Shown here piece after piece: positions 1 to 8,823 of a stretch of DNA of 41,776 nt. Position 1 is the stretch's first letter; each line of letters starts with the position of its first letter. Position numbers and translations under genes: made by a program. The notes under the pieces were generated by a model. That model was not told where the DNA came from, ran no database searches, and worked only from the letters and a program-made list of their open reading frames with translations. The stretch is from an uncultured Bacteroidales bacterium (lineage in GTDB: Bacteria; Bacteroidota; Bacteroidia; Bacteroidales; Muribaculaceae), in contig CACYAW010000041.1 in the NCBI GenBank assembly GCA_902772455.1, positions 1-41,776 on the forward strand. The letters are read 5' to 3'.

Positions 1-762
1 AGCGTTGTCACCGGTACAGTCGGCAATCACACCAGGGTTGCGGGGGTCGTCCTCACCGATCTTGAAGACCACCTTCATCAGGTCACTGCCGATGTCGGCA
101 ATCTTGGTGAAGATACCACCGGCGATACGCAGGGCGCTGGCACCGAGGCTCTCACCAATGGCAAAGCCGATGAGACATACACCAGCCAGATGCACAGGGA
201 CAAAGAGCAGGATGACCAGCATGATGATGAGCTCGACGCACACCAGCATCACGCCAATCGACATACCCGCATTCAAGGGGATGTTGAGCAGGCGCAGCGG
301 GTCGCGGCGCAACGAAGCAAACGCCATGCGGGCGTTGGCATAGGTATTCATGCGGATACCGTAGGCAGCCACGGCATAGGAGCCGAGCATACCGATTACG
401 GTAGATAACAAAATGATAAGTACTTCACCCACCGACATGTGGCTCAAGCCACCAAAGTAGAAGGCAACCACCACGCCGATGAAGATGAACAGGATAGCCA
501 GGAAACGTCCCTGCTGCTTGAGGTAGGTTGAACAGGTCTTGTAAATCACTTCACCAATCTCACGCATAGCGGGATGAACGGGCAAACTCTTGGTCTTCAT
601 GAAATGATAGACACCGAAAAGCATTCCCAGAATGCAGACCAGGAATCCCCAATGCAGGAAACTGAGGTCATGTAGCGACTGCGGCATCACCAAATCGGCT
701 TCACTGGCACTCATGCCAAAGCTTGTGGCCAACGCCAGCAGGAGAAAAAAGAATTTCTTCAT
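1..762 (-). CDS. hppA: Membrane-bound ion-translocating pyrophosphatase, N-terminal part (runs off the window)
   Basis: Reading the minus strand from the ATG at 762 gives 254 codons with no stop before the window edge. The product begins with a hydrophobic signal-like segment (MKKFFFLLLALATSFGMSA) followed by several membrane segments. It ends in GGIFTKIADIGSDL and then GEDDPRNPGVIADCTGDN, the signature substrate-binding loop of membrane pyrophosphatases, which hydrolyse PPi in the cytoplasm and pump H+ or Na+ across the inner membrane. The family usually has 650-800 residues, so about a third is present. The residues that decide K+ dependence and ion specificity lie outside the window. No co-directional neighbour is visible; the next gene upstream (1053-1718) has its own promoter. 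The family call is firm; the transported ion is not determined. Confidence 0.93.
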   Translation of the reverse strand, partial: MKKFFFLLLALATSFGMSASEADLVMPQSLHDLSFLHWGFLVCILGMLFGVYHFMKTKSLPVHPAMREIGEVIYKTCSTYLKQQGRFLAILFIFIGVVVAFYFGGLSHMSVGEVLIILLSTVIGMLGSYAVAAYGIRMNTYANARMAFASLRRDPLRLLNIPLNAGMSIGVMLVCVELIIMLVILLFVPVHLAGVCLIGFAIGESLGASALRIAGGIFTKIADIGSDLMKVVFKIGEDDPRNPGVIADCTGDNA

Positions 763-848
763 AGATTTCTGAATAATTTATTTGTGTTTATTGTATTGTT
801 TTTGTCAACTATGGTTTTCAGGTGATTCCCTTTCTTGAAAATCGCGTG

Positions 849-856
849 CAAAGATA
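849..856 (-). promoter_or_regulatory. Putative -7 promoter element of hppA
   Basis: On the minus strand TATCTTTG fits the Bacteroidetes -7 consensus TAnnTTTG and lies about 87 bases upstream of the hppA start. No good TTTG -33 element is seen 19-21 bases further upstream, so this is a half-site call. The rest of the 763-1052 gap is AT-rich with no convincing gene. Confidence 0.4.
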
Positions 857-1052
857 CTACCATTTTTTTTAATAGGTATAATTTTATTGAAAAATAAACA
901 CTAGAGAAGCAAAAAATAATGATTGCGCGTTGCAAAAAGGGGTAAAAAAATGGCAAAAAAACCGGAATCACCATTTTTCATTGGCAAAATGATGATTCCA
1001 GAGCTAAAATTGTGGCAAATTCCCAAGTTACGATTTGTTACCGTATGGGTGA

Positions 1053-1718
1053 TTATTCAAACACATAATTAAGGAAATCATGCAATGGTTTGAGAGGTTG
1101 TAAGTCGGTGGCAACGCGTTCGACCCAATCATCGCAATCGAAGTAATCTTCGGTGATATTTTTGACCATCAAATACTCCTTCATCTTGAGGTAACGTGCC
1201 AGCGGATGGTCACTGGGGTATCCCTTGGGCATGGTCTTGAGTGATTTGGACATCCACTGGTATCGCGAAGTGATATCGGGGTGGTTGACAATGGCCAGGA
1301 ATTCCTCGGGCTCGGCATCGATGAGGCCCCTTAATTGTTCCAGGATAGCCTTCTCGGGCCACCAGATGCCCCCGCACAGCATCATCTCCTCTACACCAAA
1401 GTGGACGTAGTAGCTCGACTGCACCGTGTGACGCCCACCCTTGCCGATGACGCCCGAAAAATAGGTTTTGTAGGGGCTTTTATCATGGGAAAAACGGATA
1501 TCACGGTAAATGCGGTAAACGCAGTCTTTGACTGCCAGACCACGTACATCGGGGAAATACTCGGCAACGAGAGCGATGAGGCGCTCCATGTCCTGTTCCC
1601 ATGCCCCGCGCAGGGCATCGTACTGCGGCTTGCGCTCTTTAAACCATGTGCGGTCGTTATTTACTGCCAGCTGACGCAAGAACGCCAGCACCTGAGGAAT
1701 ATTGCTTGCTGATCTCAT
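1053..1718 (-). CDS. DUF2461 domain-containing protein (TIGR02453 family)
   Basis: The 221-residue product matches the DUF2461 family over essentially its whole length. It has the family's N-terminal block (FLRQLAVNNDRTWFKERKPQ, about residues 13-32), the central motif YRIYRDIRFSHDKSPYKT (about residues 68-85), and the later YVHFG and GGIWWPE blocks. Family members are soluble cytoplasmic proteins of roughly 220 residues with no established biochemical role, so no reaction is proposed. The start at 1718 fits a promoter at 1742-1773, giving a short leader. The gene is monocistronic, between hppA and the divergently transcribed protease at 1972. Length and motifs look intact. Confidence 0.9.
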   Translation of the reverse strand: MRSASNIPQVLAFLRQLAVNNDRTWFKERKPQYDALRGAWEQDMERLIALVAEYFPDVRGLAVKDCVYRIYRDIRFSHDKSPYKTYFSGVIGKGGRHTVQSSYYVHFGVEEMMLCGGIWWPEKAILEQLRGLIDAEPEEFLAIVNHPDITSRYQWMSKSLKTMPKGYPSDHPLARYLKMKEYLMVKNITEDYFDCDDWVERVATDLQPLKPLHDFLNYVFE

Positions 1719-1741
1719 TTTATAGATTCTGTTTAGTGTCG

Positions 1742-1773
1742 CAAAGATAGTCCATTTTGGCTACATCAGCAAA
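1742..1773 (-). promoter_or_regulatory. Bacteroidetes-type promoter of the DUF2461 gene
   Basis: On the minus strand TTTG (1770-1773) is separated by 20 bases from TATCTTTG (1742-1749), matching the TTTG/TAnnTTTG consensus and spacing. It points at the ATG at 1718. Confidence 0.65.
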
Positions 1774-1853
1774 TCATTTCAACTCACTTTCCCACGCTCA
1801 TGGCGAAAAGACGATTTCTTACAAAATAAAGATTTTTTAAAAAAATATTGATT

Positions 1854-1861
1854 TATATTTG
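1854..1861 (+). promoter_or_regulatory. Putative -7 element of the large C10 protease gene
   Basis: TATATTTG matches TAnnTTTG. The expected -33 position is only T-rich (around 1833-1838). The leader to the ATG at 1972 would be about 100 bases, similar to the long leaders inferred for other protease genes in this window. Confidence 0.5.
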
Positions 1862-1971
1862 CACAAAATGCGACAATCAATTACCTTTGGGGCGGTTTTA
1901 TAATTTATTTATTAGACGACAGCTTTATTTTTCAATGACCTTATACTAATAAACTACTAAACAAAAGGCTT

Positions 1972-4900
1972 ATGAAGAAAATCATGTTTTTCCTGACAGC
2001 CGCCATTATGGCGATGTCCTTAACAGCCGCACCTGTAGACCAGAACACGGCTCAAATGAAAGCAAAGAATTTCTTAACCAACGAATTCTATGCAGGTAAA
2101 TTTATGTCGCCAGCAGCGCTTAATCCCGTGCTGCTCAAGGCAGAGATGGGTAATGTGAAATTTGATCAACCCGTCTATTACATTTACAACACTTCAACTA
2201 CCTTCATTGTCGTGGCCGGTGATGACCGTGCCGAAGAGATCCTGATGGTAGGCGACCGTCCCTTGAAGGACGTCAACAACCTGCCTTTGGGTATGCGTGA
2301 CCTGCTGGGCCAGTACAAGGACCAGATCATGTACCTGCAAGAGCATCCGGGCATGGGGTCCAAACTGCTGCTCAGCCCACAGAATGCACCGAAGCTGCGC
2401 GCCGGCACCTACGGCCCGCTGCTGACCTGCAACTGGGACCAGCAGGCTCCCTATTGGAACCAGTGTAAGTTCGGCAGCTATCAGTGTCTGACGGGGTGCC
2501 CCGCCACGTCGGCATCGATGGTGTTCTACTTCTGGAAATATCCAACAGATCCAACCCCCGTTGTTCCTGGTTACAAGTCAACCATCAGCACGGGAAGCTA
2601 TAGCTCGAAGAGCTACACCCACTCGGCCCTGCCCTCGACCACCTTTGACTGGGCCAACATGCTTGACGACTACACCGGCAGCTACACGACTGCCCAGGGT
2701 AACGCTGTTGCCACCCTGATGCACTATGTGGGTCAGGCCGAGCACATGGGTTATGGTACCGATGGTAGCGGTGTGAGTGTTGACAGTGTGAGCAACATCC
2801 GCAACGCTTTCACCTTCTTCGGCTACGATTCAAGCACCACCCGCTTTGTCAAGAAGACCAGCGCCTATAGTGGTGGTTCCACGCTCTACACCGATGCACA
2901 GTGGGCTGCTATGATTCAGGAAGAGATGGCCGCTGGCCGTCCCATCGTGTTCTGCGCCGTTAGCTCCAACGCCGGCGGACACGCCTTCAACGTTGACGGT
3001 TACAACAGCAGCACCAACAAGTACCACATCAACTTCGGTTGGAGTGGCGACGGCAACGCCTGGTGCTCGCTGAACTCCTTCGGCTACAGCAGCTACAACT
3101 TCAACGTATATCAGCAGATGGTAATCGGTATCCAGCCGCCCAGCGGCTCGACCGCTACTCCCACGCTGAGCGTTAGCCCCAGCTCGCTGAGCTTCAGCAC
3201 CACAGCTGGCCAGACCGTGACCAAGACCTTCACCGTGACCGGTACCAACCTGACCGGCAATGTGACGCTGACCAAGAGCGACGCTAATGGCGTTTACACC
3301 ATTTCGCCGACCACCATCAGCGCCAGTGCTGCAGCCAGTGGTGCTACCGTTACCGTGACCTACAACCCCACGGCAGCCGGCACCCAATCAGGCACCATCA
3401 CTGTTGCAAGCAGCGGTGCTACCAGCAAGACCGTTTCGCTGAGCGGCACGGCCACCGCAGCCACCCTGGAGACCTATACTCCCGTGATGAGCGCCGCCAA
3501 CAGCAGCTACATCACCACCAACAGCTTCCGCGCTAACTGGACCGACCAGACTCCTACCGCTAACGTGTCCAGCTATACCCTGCAGGTGAACGAGAAGGGT
3601 AGCACTCCCGCCACCAGCCAGCTGGCAAACATCGACCTGAGCGGTGTGACCCAGGTCACCAACTCCGACGGCTATCTGACCGACGTGGCCAGCAGCATCT
3701 CCAGCTATCTGGGCACCGGATGGACCGCATCGACCTATGTATATGCCAACACGGGTATGCTCATCACTGGCGGCAACCTGGTATCGCCCACCTATAGCCT
3801 GAGCGGCTACAGCAATGTGACCGTTAAGGTAACAGCCTACTCCTACTACTCGAGCTACTATGGCAACGCCACCTTGAGCGTGGGCACCGGCAGCCAGACC
3901 AAGACCCAGGCCTTGACCGACAACAGCACCACCTATACCTTCGTGCTGAATTGCGCTTCGAGCGACAAGGTGACCATCGGCTCGACGAGCAACTACATCA
4001 GTGTAAGCAAGATTGAAATCTATGCCGGCGACGCTACTTCAGTTAACATGTTGAAGGCCAGCGAGACCGGTGGCGAGACCAGCCGCACCATCACGGGTAT
4101 CACCAACAAGTACTACACCGTGAACAACCTGAAGGCTGGCGGCACCTTTGTATATACGGGTATCACCAACAAGTACTACACCGTGAACAACCTGAAGGCT
4201 GGCGGCACCTTTGTATATAAGGTGAAAGCCATCTACACCGACGGTACCGAGAGCGCTTGGAGTAACGAACAGGAAGTTACCCTGAACGAGGAAGTTGTTG
4301 CAACTCCCACCCTCACTGTAACTCCCGCATCGTTGAGCATGACCGCCTACACGGGCGAGACAGCTACCGCCACCTTCAAGGTAACGGGTACTGACCTGAC
4401 CGGCAACGTGACCTTGACCAAGAGCGGTTCGAGCGTCTTCAGCATCACTCCCACCACAATCACGGCAGCCAATGCCGCTAACGGTGTGAACGTGACTGTG
4501 ACCTATGCTCCTACCGCAACGGGCACCCAGACAGGTACCATCACCATTGCCAGCTCGGGCGCCGAGAGCAAGACCGTCACCCTGACTGGTACTGCCACCA
4601 CCGCTCCCATCACGACCTACACTCCCGTGATGAGCGCCGCCAACAGCAGCTATATCACCACCAACAGCTTCCGTGCTGACTGGACCGACCAGACCGCAAG
4701 CGCCAACGTGGCCAGCTACACCCTGGAGGTGAACGGCCAGGGCGGCTCAACGCCTTCGACTCCCGTCACCCTGCTGGGCACCATCGACGGCAGCAACTAC
4801 ACCGGCAGCTACAAGACCATCACGCTGAGCTCGCCTTGGGGCGGCACCAATGTGAAGGGTGGTAACAGCGCCGTTTACTTCACCAAGAGCGGCAAGATCA

Positions 4901-6582
4901 CCTTCACGATTCCTTCGGGCTACACCAACGCCACCTTCAGCGTGAAGGTTACCACTTCGAACAACTCTTATGGTACCGGCAACGTCACCGTCAAGTCCAC
5001 CAACACCTCGGCTGCGGGCCATACCTTCGCCAAGAACGAGACCTACACCTGGACTGTTACGGGTAGCACAGGCGACGTGATCACCTTGACCACAACCGAT
5101 ACCAGCTACTCGCCCGACATGACGATGATTCAGGTTTATGCAGGCAACACCAACCTCAACGCCACCGAGACCGGCGACGCTACTGCCCGCACAATCACCG
5201 GCATCACCAACAAGTACTACACGGTTACCGGCCTGACGACAGCCGCCACCTATACTTATAAGGTGAAGGCCATCTACACCGACGGCAGCGAGAGCGCTTG
5301 GAGTAACGAGCAGAGCGTCACCCTCAAGGATGAAGAGCCCGCCGCTACCCCGACCCTGACGGTAACTCCCGCCAGCCTGAGCATGACGGCCAACGTGGGT
5401 GCCACCAAGACGGCCACCTTCAAGGTAACCGGTGCCGACCTGACCGGCAATGTAACCCTGAGCCTGAGCGGTGCCAGCGTCTTCAGCATCTCGCCGACGA
5501 CCATCACCGCTGCTAATGCCGCCAATGGCGTGAACGTGACCGTAACCTACGCTCCCACCGCCTACGGCACACAGACTGCTACCGTTACCGTTGCCAGCTC
5601 GGGCGCTGCCAGCAAGACTGTTGCCCTGACCGGTAATGCCACCATCAACAAGGCTAACCCCGTACTGAATGCAGCCACCAACATCAGCAGCACCAGCTTC
5701 ACAGCCAACTGGACGCACGATGTCGACGCATCAGTTGTTTCGAGCTACACCTTGTATGGTACGCTCACTGCACAGCCTGGCGGTGATGAGCCCAGCGACG
5801 CTACCCTGCTGGGTACCATCGACGGCAGCAACTACACCGGCAGCTATGCAACCGTCACGCTGACCTCGCCGTGGAGCGGTACCAACGTGAAGGGTGGCAA
5901 CGGTGCCGTTTACACCAAGAACAGCACTTCGGGCTGGTGGTGGAACAGCACGACGACCTATGGTTACATCTACTTCACCATCCCGTCGGGCTACAGCAAT
6001 GCTACCTTCACTGTCATGATCACTACCGCCAACACCAGCTATGGTAGCGGCAACATCACCGTGAAGTCGGCCAAGACCTCGGCCGTTGGCCACAGCTTCT
6101 CCAATGGTGAGACTTATGCATGGACGGTAACCGGCAGCGCTGGCGATGTCATCTCGATCTACTCGACCGACAGCAGCTACTCGCCCGACATGGCAATGAT
6201 TCAGGTATATGCCGGAACCGCTTCGTTCAATGCTACCGCAACCGGTGACAACACCGACTTTGTGATCACCGACATCGACGCCGGTTCGACAGGCATCACC
6301 CTGAACAACCTCGTAGAGGGTGGCACTTACTCCTACTACCTCGTTGCCAACTATGTTGACGGCACCACCGCTACCAGCAACACTCAGGAGGTAACGCTTG
6401 TCAGCCTGAATGCAGGAAGCCAGACCGGTCTCTACAACCTTGTCACCGACGGCGACGAGATTGAATCGGTAACCTATGTGAACCTGAAGGGTATGCAGAG
6501 CAATGATCCTTGGGACGGTATCAACATTGTGGTAACCCGCTACCGCAACGGTGTAACCAAGACCACCAAGGTACGCTATTAA
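1972..6582 (+). CDS. Giant secreted C10 (streptopain-like) cysteine protease with Ig/FnIII-type repeats and a T9SS-like tail
   Basis: 1536 residues. Order: signal peptide (about 1-20); Spi-like prodomain (about 21-140, with the VVAGDDRAEEIL block); papain-fold C10 catalytic domain (about 150-390) with nucleophile Cys176 in CLTGCPATS and His337 in GGHAFNVDGY, followed by NFGWSG. Three rounds then follow of an Ig-like domain (starting near 397, 776 and 1124) plus an FnIII-like domain apparently interrupted by a beta-rich insert (500-774, 880-1120, 1227-1477). The last 60 residues (NLKGMQ, then GINIVVTRYRNG) resemble a T9SS sorting tail. C10 peptidases are secreted endopeptidases made as zymogens; substrates are unknown here. 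Codon use is strongly biased to GCC, ACC, AAC and CTG, which suggests high expression. It has a 63-bp exact tandem duplication (4093-4218). The catalytic domain is closest to the 28732 paralogue. The catalytic call is firm; the tail call is by resemblance. Confidence 0.93.
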   Translation: MKKIMFFLTAAIMAMSLTAAPVDQNTAQMKAKNFLTNEFYAGKFMSPAALNPVLLKAEMGNVKFDQPVYYIYNTSTTFIVVAGDDRAEEILMVGDRPLKDVNNLPLGMRDLLGQYKDQIMYLQEHPGMGSKLLLSPQNAPKLRAGTYGPLLTCNWDQQAPYWNQCKFGSYQCLTGCPATSASMVFYFWKYPTDPTPVVPGYKSTISTGSYSSKSYTHSALPSTTFDWANMLDDYTGSYTTAQGNAVATLMHYVGQAEHMGYGTDGSGVSVDSVSNIRNAFTFFGYDSSTTRFVKKTSAYSGGSTLYTDAQWAAMIQEEMAAGRPIVFCAVSSNAGGHAFNVDGYNSSTNKYHINFGWSGDGNAWCSLNSFGYSSYNFNVYQQMVIGIQPPSGSTATPTLSVSPSSLSFSTTAGQTVTKTFTVTGTNLTGNVTLTKSDANGVYTISPTTISASAAASGATVTVTYNPTAAGTQSGTITVASSGATSKTVSLSGTATAATLETYTPVMSAANSSYITTNSFRANWTDQTPTANVSSYTLQVNEKGSTPATSQLANIDLSGVTQVTNSDGYLTDVASSISSYLGTGWTASTYVYANTGMLITGGNLVSPTYSLSGYSNVTVKVTAYSYYSSYYGNATLSVGTGSQTKTQALTDNSTTYTFVLNCASSDKVTIGSTSNYISVSKIEIYAGDATSVNMLKASETGGETSRTITGITNKYYTVNNLKAGGTFVYTGITNKYYTVNNLKAGGTFVYKVKAIYTDGTESAWSNEQEVTLNEEVVATPTLTVTPASLSMTAYTGETATATFKVTGTDLTGNVTLTKSGSSVFSITPTTITAANAANGVNVTVTYAPTATGTQTGTITIASSGAESKTVTLTGTATTAPITTYTPVMSAANSSYITTNSFRADWTDQTASANVASYTLEVNGQGGSTPSTPVTLLGTIDGSNYTGSYKTITLSSPWGGTNVKGGNSAVYFTKSGKITFTIPSGYTNATFSVKVTTSNNSYGTGNVTVKSTNTSAAGHTFAKNETYTWTVTGSTGDVITLTTTDTSYSPDMTMIQVYAGNTNLNATETGDATARTITGITNKYYTVTGLTTAATYTYKVKAIYTDGSESAWSNEQSVTLKDEEPAATPTLTVTPASLSMTANVGATKTATFKVTGADLTGNVTLSLSGASVFSISPTTITAANAANGVNVTVTYAPTAYGTQTATVTVASSGAASKTVALTGNATINKANPVLNAATNISSTSFTANWTHDVDASVVSSYTLYGTLTAQPGGDEPSDATLLGTIDGSNYTGSYATVTLTSPWSGTNVKGGNGAVYTKNSTSGWWWNSTTTYGYIYFTIPSGYSNATFTVMITTANTSYGSGNITVKSAKTSAVGHSFSNGETYAWTVTGSAGDVISIYSTDSSYSPDMAMIQVYAGTASFNATATGDNTDFVITDIDAGSTGITLNNLVEGGTYSYYLVANYVDGTTATSNTQEVTLVSLNAGSQTGLYNLVTDGDEIESVTYVNLKGMQSNDPWDGINIVVTRYRNGVTKTTKVRY
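4093..4218 (+). repeat. Exact 63-bp in-frame tandem duplication inside the large C10 protease
   Basis: Positions 4093-4155 and 4156-4218 are identical and encode the same 21 residues twice (TGITNKYYTVNNLKAGGTFV followed by Y). The segment is the second half of an FnIII-like domain; the paralogues and the other domains of this protein have it once. Identity at the DNA level points to a recent event or an assembly artefact. Confidence 0.95.
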
Positions 6583-6630
6583 GCCGAATCCATTATCGGA
6601 TAGGATTTACCGATAATCATCACTAAACGT

Positions 6631-6666
6631 GAGGGCGCTGCCAGTTGGGTAGCGCCCTCATTTTTG
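6631..6666 (+). terminator. Rho-independent terminator after the large C10 protease
   Basis: GAGGGCGCT (6631-6639) pairs with AGCGCCCTC (6651-6659) and is followed by A and a T run. A second hairpin just upstream (ATTATCGG 6592-6599 with CCGATAAT 6610-6617) lies right after the stop codon. Confidence 0.85.
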
Positions 6667-6716
6667 CCATTTTAATGAAATTTCTTACCATGATGCCCAC
6701 AAAAACCAAGAAAACT

Positions 6717-6747
6717 TTTGGAGTTTTAAAAGTTTTCTGTACTTTTG
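6717..6747 (+). promoter_or_regulatory. Promoter of the TetR/efflux operon
   Basis: TTTG (6717-6720), 19 bases, TACTTTTG (6740-6747): a full match to the Bacteroidetes consensus. It lies downstream of an in-frame ATG at 6645, so translation must start later, at 6786. That leaves a leader of about 30 bases where a TetR operator would be expected. Confidence 0.75.
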
Positions 6748-6785
6748 CGCCCACAAACAGATATATATCATTACTACGCATCAAC

Positions 6786-7400
6786 ATGGATACAAGAGAA
6801 CGTATTGTGACTGAATGCAGCCAGATGCTGATGAGTGTGGGTCCCACATCCATGACTATGGACGATGTGGCTCGCGCCTGCGGCATCTCGAAACGCACTC
6901 TCTATGAGACCTTTCCCGACAAGCGGACACTGATCGGGGAGTGCATACGCCATGAGCACGAGGTGAAGAACGCCGCAATGAAAGAAATTTTCTGCACATC
7001 GTCCAACTGCTTTGAGGCGATGTACCGGGTTTATCAACGTGCCCGCAAGATGTACAAGGCGACATCGGTGGCGTTCATTAACGATATCAAGCGCCTGTAC
7101 CCCGACATCTTTGAGAAGCATGTCGAGAACGAGAAAACCGTGATCAGCGGCATCGCATCAGTACTGCGGCAGGCCCAGGACGAGGGCCTGGTCATCAAGC
7201 GCATCAATCCTGAAATTGCAGCTTACCTGTTTTCCCAATCTATGCGCGTGCTTCACGAGAACCCCAACGGAGCCAAATACGGCTTCAAGGAGGAGGACAT
7301 GTTCGAGCACGTGTTCATCAGCTTCCTGCGGGGTGTGGCCACCATCAAGGGCATTGAGATGATAGAGTATCTCGAGAAACAACAAGTTGAAAATCAATAA
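6786..7400 (+). CDS. TetR/AcrR-family transcriptional regulator
   Basis: 204 residues from the ATG at 6786. The open frame extends upstream to 6645, but the promoter at 6717-6747 excludes that start, and MDTRERIVTEC is a normal TetR N-terminus. The helix-turn-helix is at about residues 24-45 (MDDVARACGISKRTLYETF), followed by DKRTLIGECI. The C-terminal part is the variable ligand-binding and dimerisation region. TetR repressors next to RND pumps usually repress their own operon and release on binding a pump substrate. Here the gene is first in the operon, 14 bases ahead of the TolC-like gene, so autoregulation is likely (inference). Ligand unknown. Confidence 0.9.
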   Translation: MDTRERIVTECSQMLMSVGPTSMTMDDVARACGISKRTLYETFPDKRTLIGECIRHEHEVKNAAMKEIFCTSSNCFEAMYRVYQRARKMYKATSVAFINDIKRLYPDIFEKHVENEKTVISGIASVLRQAQDEGLVIKRINPEIAAYLFSQSMRVLHENPNGAKYGFKEEDMFEHVFISFLRGVATIKGIEMIEYLEKQQVENQ

Positions 7401-7414
7401 AACTACCAAATACA

Positions 7415-8755
7415 ATGTTCAACAAGAAACTTTTCTACATTATTGTATTAATGTTACTAGGCGGTGTGATGAGCGCTCAGGCACAGCTGACGCTTTCACT
7501 CGACGAGTGCATCCGCATCGCCCTGAATGAGAATCCCAGCATCAAGGTGCAGGAGATGGAAATCACCCGTGTGGATTACAGCCGCAAGGAGGTCTTGGGA
7601 CAGTTGCTGCCTAGCATCAACCTGGTGGGACAGTACCAACGCAACCTGTCGTTGCAGACCATGTATATGGACACCGATGCCGGTACGATGGCCATTAAGA
7701 TGGGTAGCGATAATACCCATGCTGGTGGTTTCCAGGCATCGATTCCCCTGGTAGTGCCCCAACTGTGGAAATCCATCAAGCTGAACGAAAATCAGATTCT
7801 GCAGAATGTGGAGAAGGCCCGCGCCAACAAGTTGTCGCTGGTCAACCAGGTGGAAAAGACCTATTACGCCCTGTTGCTCGCCCAAGACAGCAAGCGCGTC
7901 ATTGAAGAGAATCACGCGACGGCAAAACTGAACGCCGACATTTTCCAGAAAAAATATGAACTGGGCGCCGCATCAGAGTATGATGTCCTGCGCGCCAATG
8001 TTGCCGTGAGCAATCTGGAACCGGCGATTATGGAAGCCGAGAATTCCATCGTTGCCCTGATGCTCCAACTCAAGGTGCTCATGGGTATGGACGTGCGCAC
8101 CGATATTGCCCCGAGTCAACAGCTGAGCGACTTCAGAGGTGAGATGTATGAGCGCGTGTTGAGCAACACCCTGGGCAGCGACACCACACTGGCCAACAAC
8201 ACCAACCTCAAGGCTATGGACCTGCAGACCGATTACTTGAAGAAGGTGCTCGATGTGCAGAAGATGTCTTGGTACCCCACCCTGACCGGTAGTGCCAGCC
8301 TGATGTGGCACTCGATGAATAACGGCAGCCCGTTCTCGGGCTTGCGATGGAGCCGCGCCTCTAACGTTGGTCTGGCCATCGCATTCCCCATCTTCCAGGG
8401 CGGCCAGCGCTACTACAAGCAGAAACAGGCCGAGATCGCCGTCGAGGAGATGAAGTTTCAACGTGAGAACCTGGAACGCAGCCTGCACATGCAAGTTGCC
8501 ACCCAAAACGATGCCATCGCCAAGAACCTCAAGCAAATCGAGAGCAACGAGGATGGCGTCCATATGGCAGAGAAGGCCAATGACATCATGCAACAGAGTT
8601 TCAAGATCGGTGCTGCCTCGTTCATCCAGCTGCGCGACACCGAGGATGCCCTGATGGCAGCCCGCCTGGCCTATTACCAGGCCATCTACAACTACCTGGT
8701 TGCTGAGAGCGACCTGGAATATGTGCTGGGCAACACACACTATGTCAGGAATTGA
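7415..8755 (+). CDS. TolC-family outer membrane efflux protein
   Basis: 446 residues with a signal peptide (about 1-23, ending MSAQAQ). The TolC/OEP pattern begins at LSLDECIRIALNENPSIKVQ and repeats in the second half (long coiled-coil helices at about 125-220 and 340-440, ending YNYLVAESDLEYVLG). Such proteins form the trimeric outer-membrane and periplasmic exit duct for an RND or ABC pump. It lies in the order TetR-TolC-MFP-RND and precedes the adaptor gene at 8824. Its stop codon (TGA, 8753-8755) is itself the first three bases of a heptamer repeat array. The length is normal for the family. Confidence 0.93.
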   Translation: MFNKKLFYIIVLMLLGGVMSAQAQLTLSLDECIRIALNENPSIKVQEMEITRVDYSRKEVLGQLLPSINLVGQYQRNLSLQTMYMDTDAGTMAIKMGSDNTHAGGFQASIPLVVPQLWKSIKLNENQILQNVEKARANKLSLVNQVEKTYYALLLAQDSKRVIEENHATAKLNADIFQKKYELGAASEYDVLRANVAVSNLEPAIMEAENSIVALMLQLKVLMGMDVRTDIAPSQQLSDFRGEMYERVLSNTLGSDTTLANNTNLKAMDLQTDYLKKVLDVQKMSWYPTLTGSASLMWHSMNNGSPFSGLRWSRASNVGLAIAFPIFQGGQRYYKQKQAEIAVEEMKFQRENLERSLHMQVATQNDAIAKNLKQIESNEDGVHMAEKANDIMQQSFKIGAASFIQLRDTEDALMAARLAYYQAIYNYLVAESDLEYVLGNTHYVRN

Positions 8756-8794
8756 TTAGTGATTAGTGATTAGAGATTAGTGATTAATGAATTA
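8753..8794 (+). repeat. Heptameric tandem repeat (TGATTAG type), six units
   Basis: TGATTAG, TGATTAG, TGATTAG, AGATTAG, TGATTAA, TGAATTA run head to tail from the TolC stop codon into the gap before the adaptor gene. The phase is strictly 7 bases. See also 9874-9887 and 34735-34849. Confidence 0.85.
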
Positions 8795-8823
8795 GGAATT
8801 TAACAATAAACTATCATAAAGAG

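Noticed and set aside
759-974. 71-residue minus-strand open frame upstream of hppA
   Set aside because: Phe/Ile/Lys-rich translation of an AT-rich leader region that contains the likely hppA promoter.
4747-5718. Gly-rich minus-strand open frame inside the large protease gene
   Set aside because: Low-complexity complement of the GCC/ACC/GGC-rich repeats; no independent signals.
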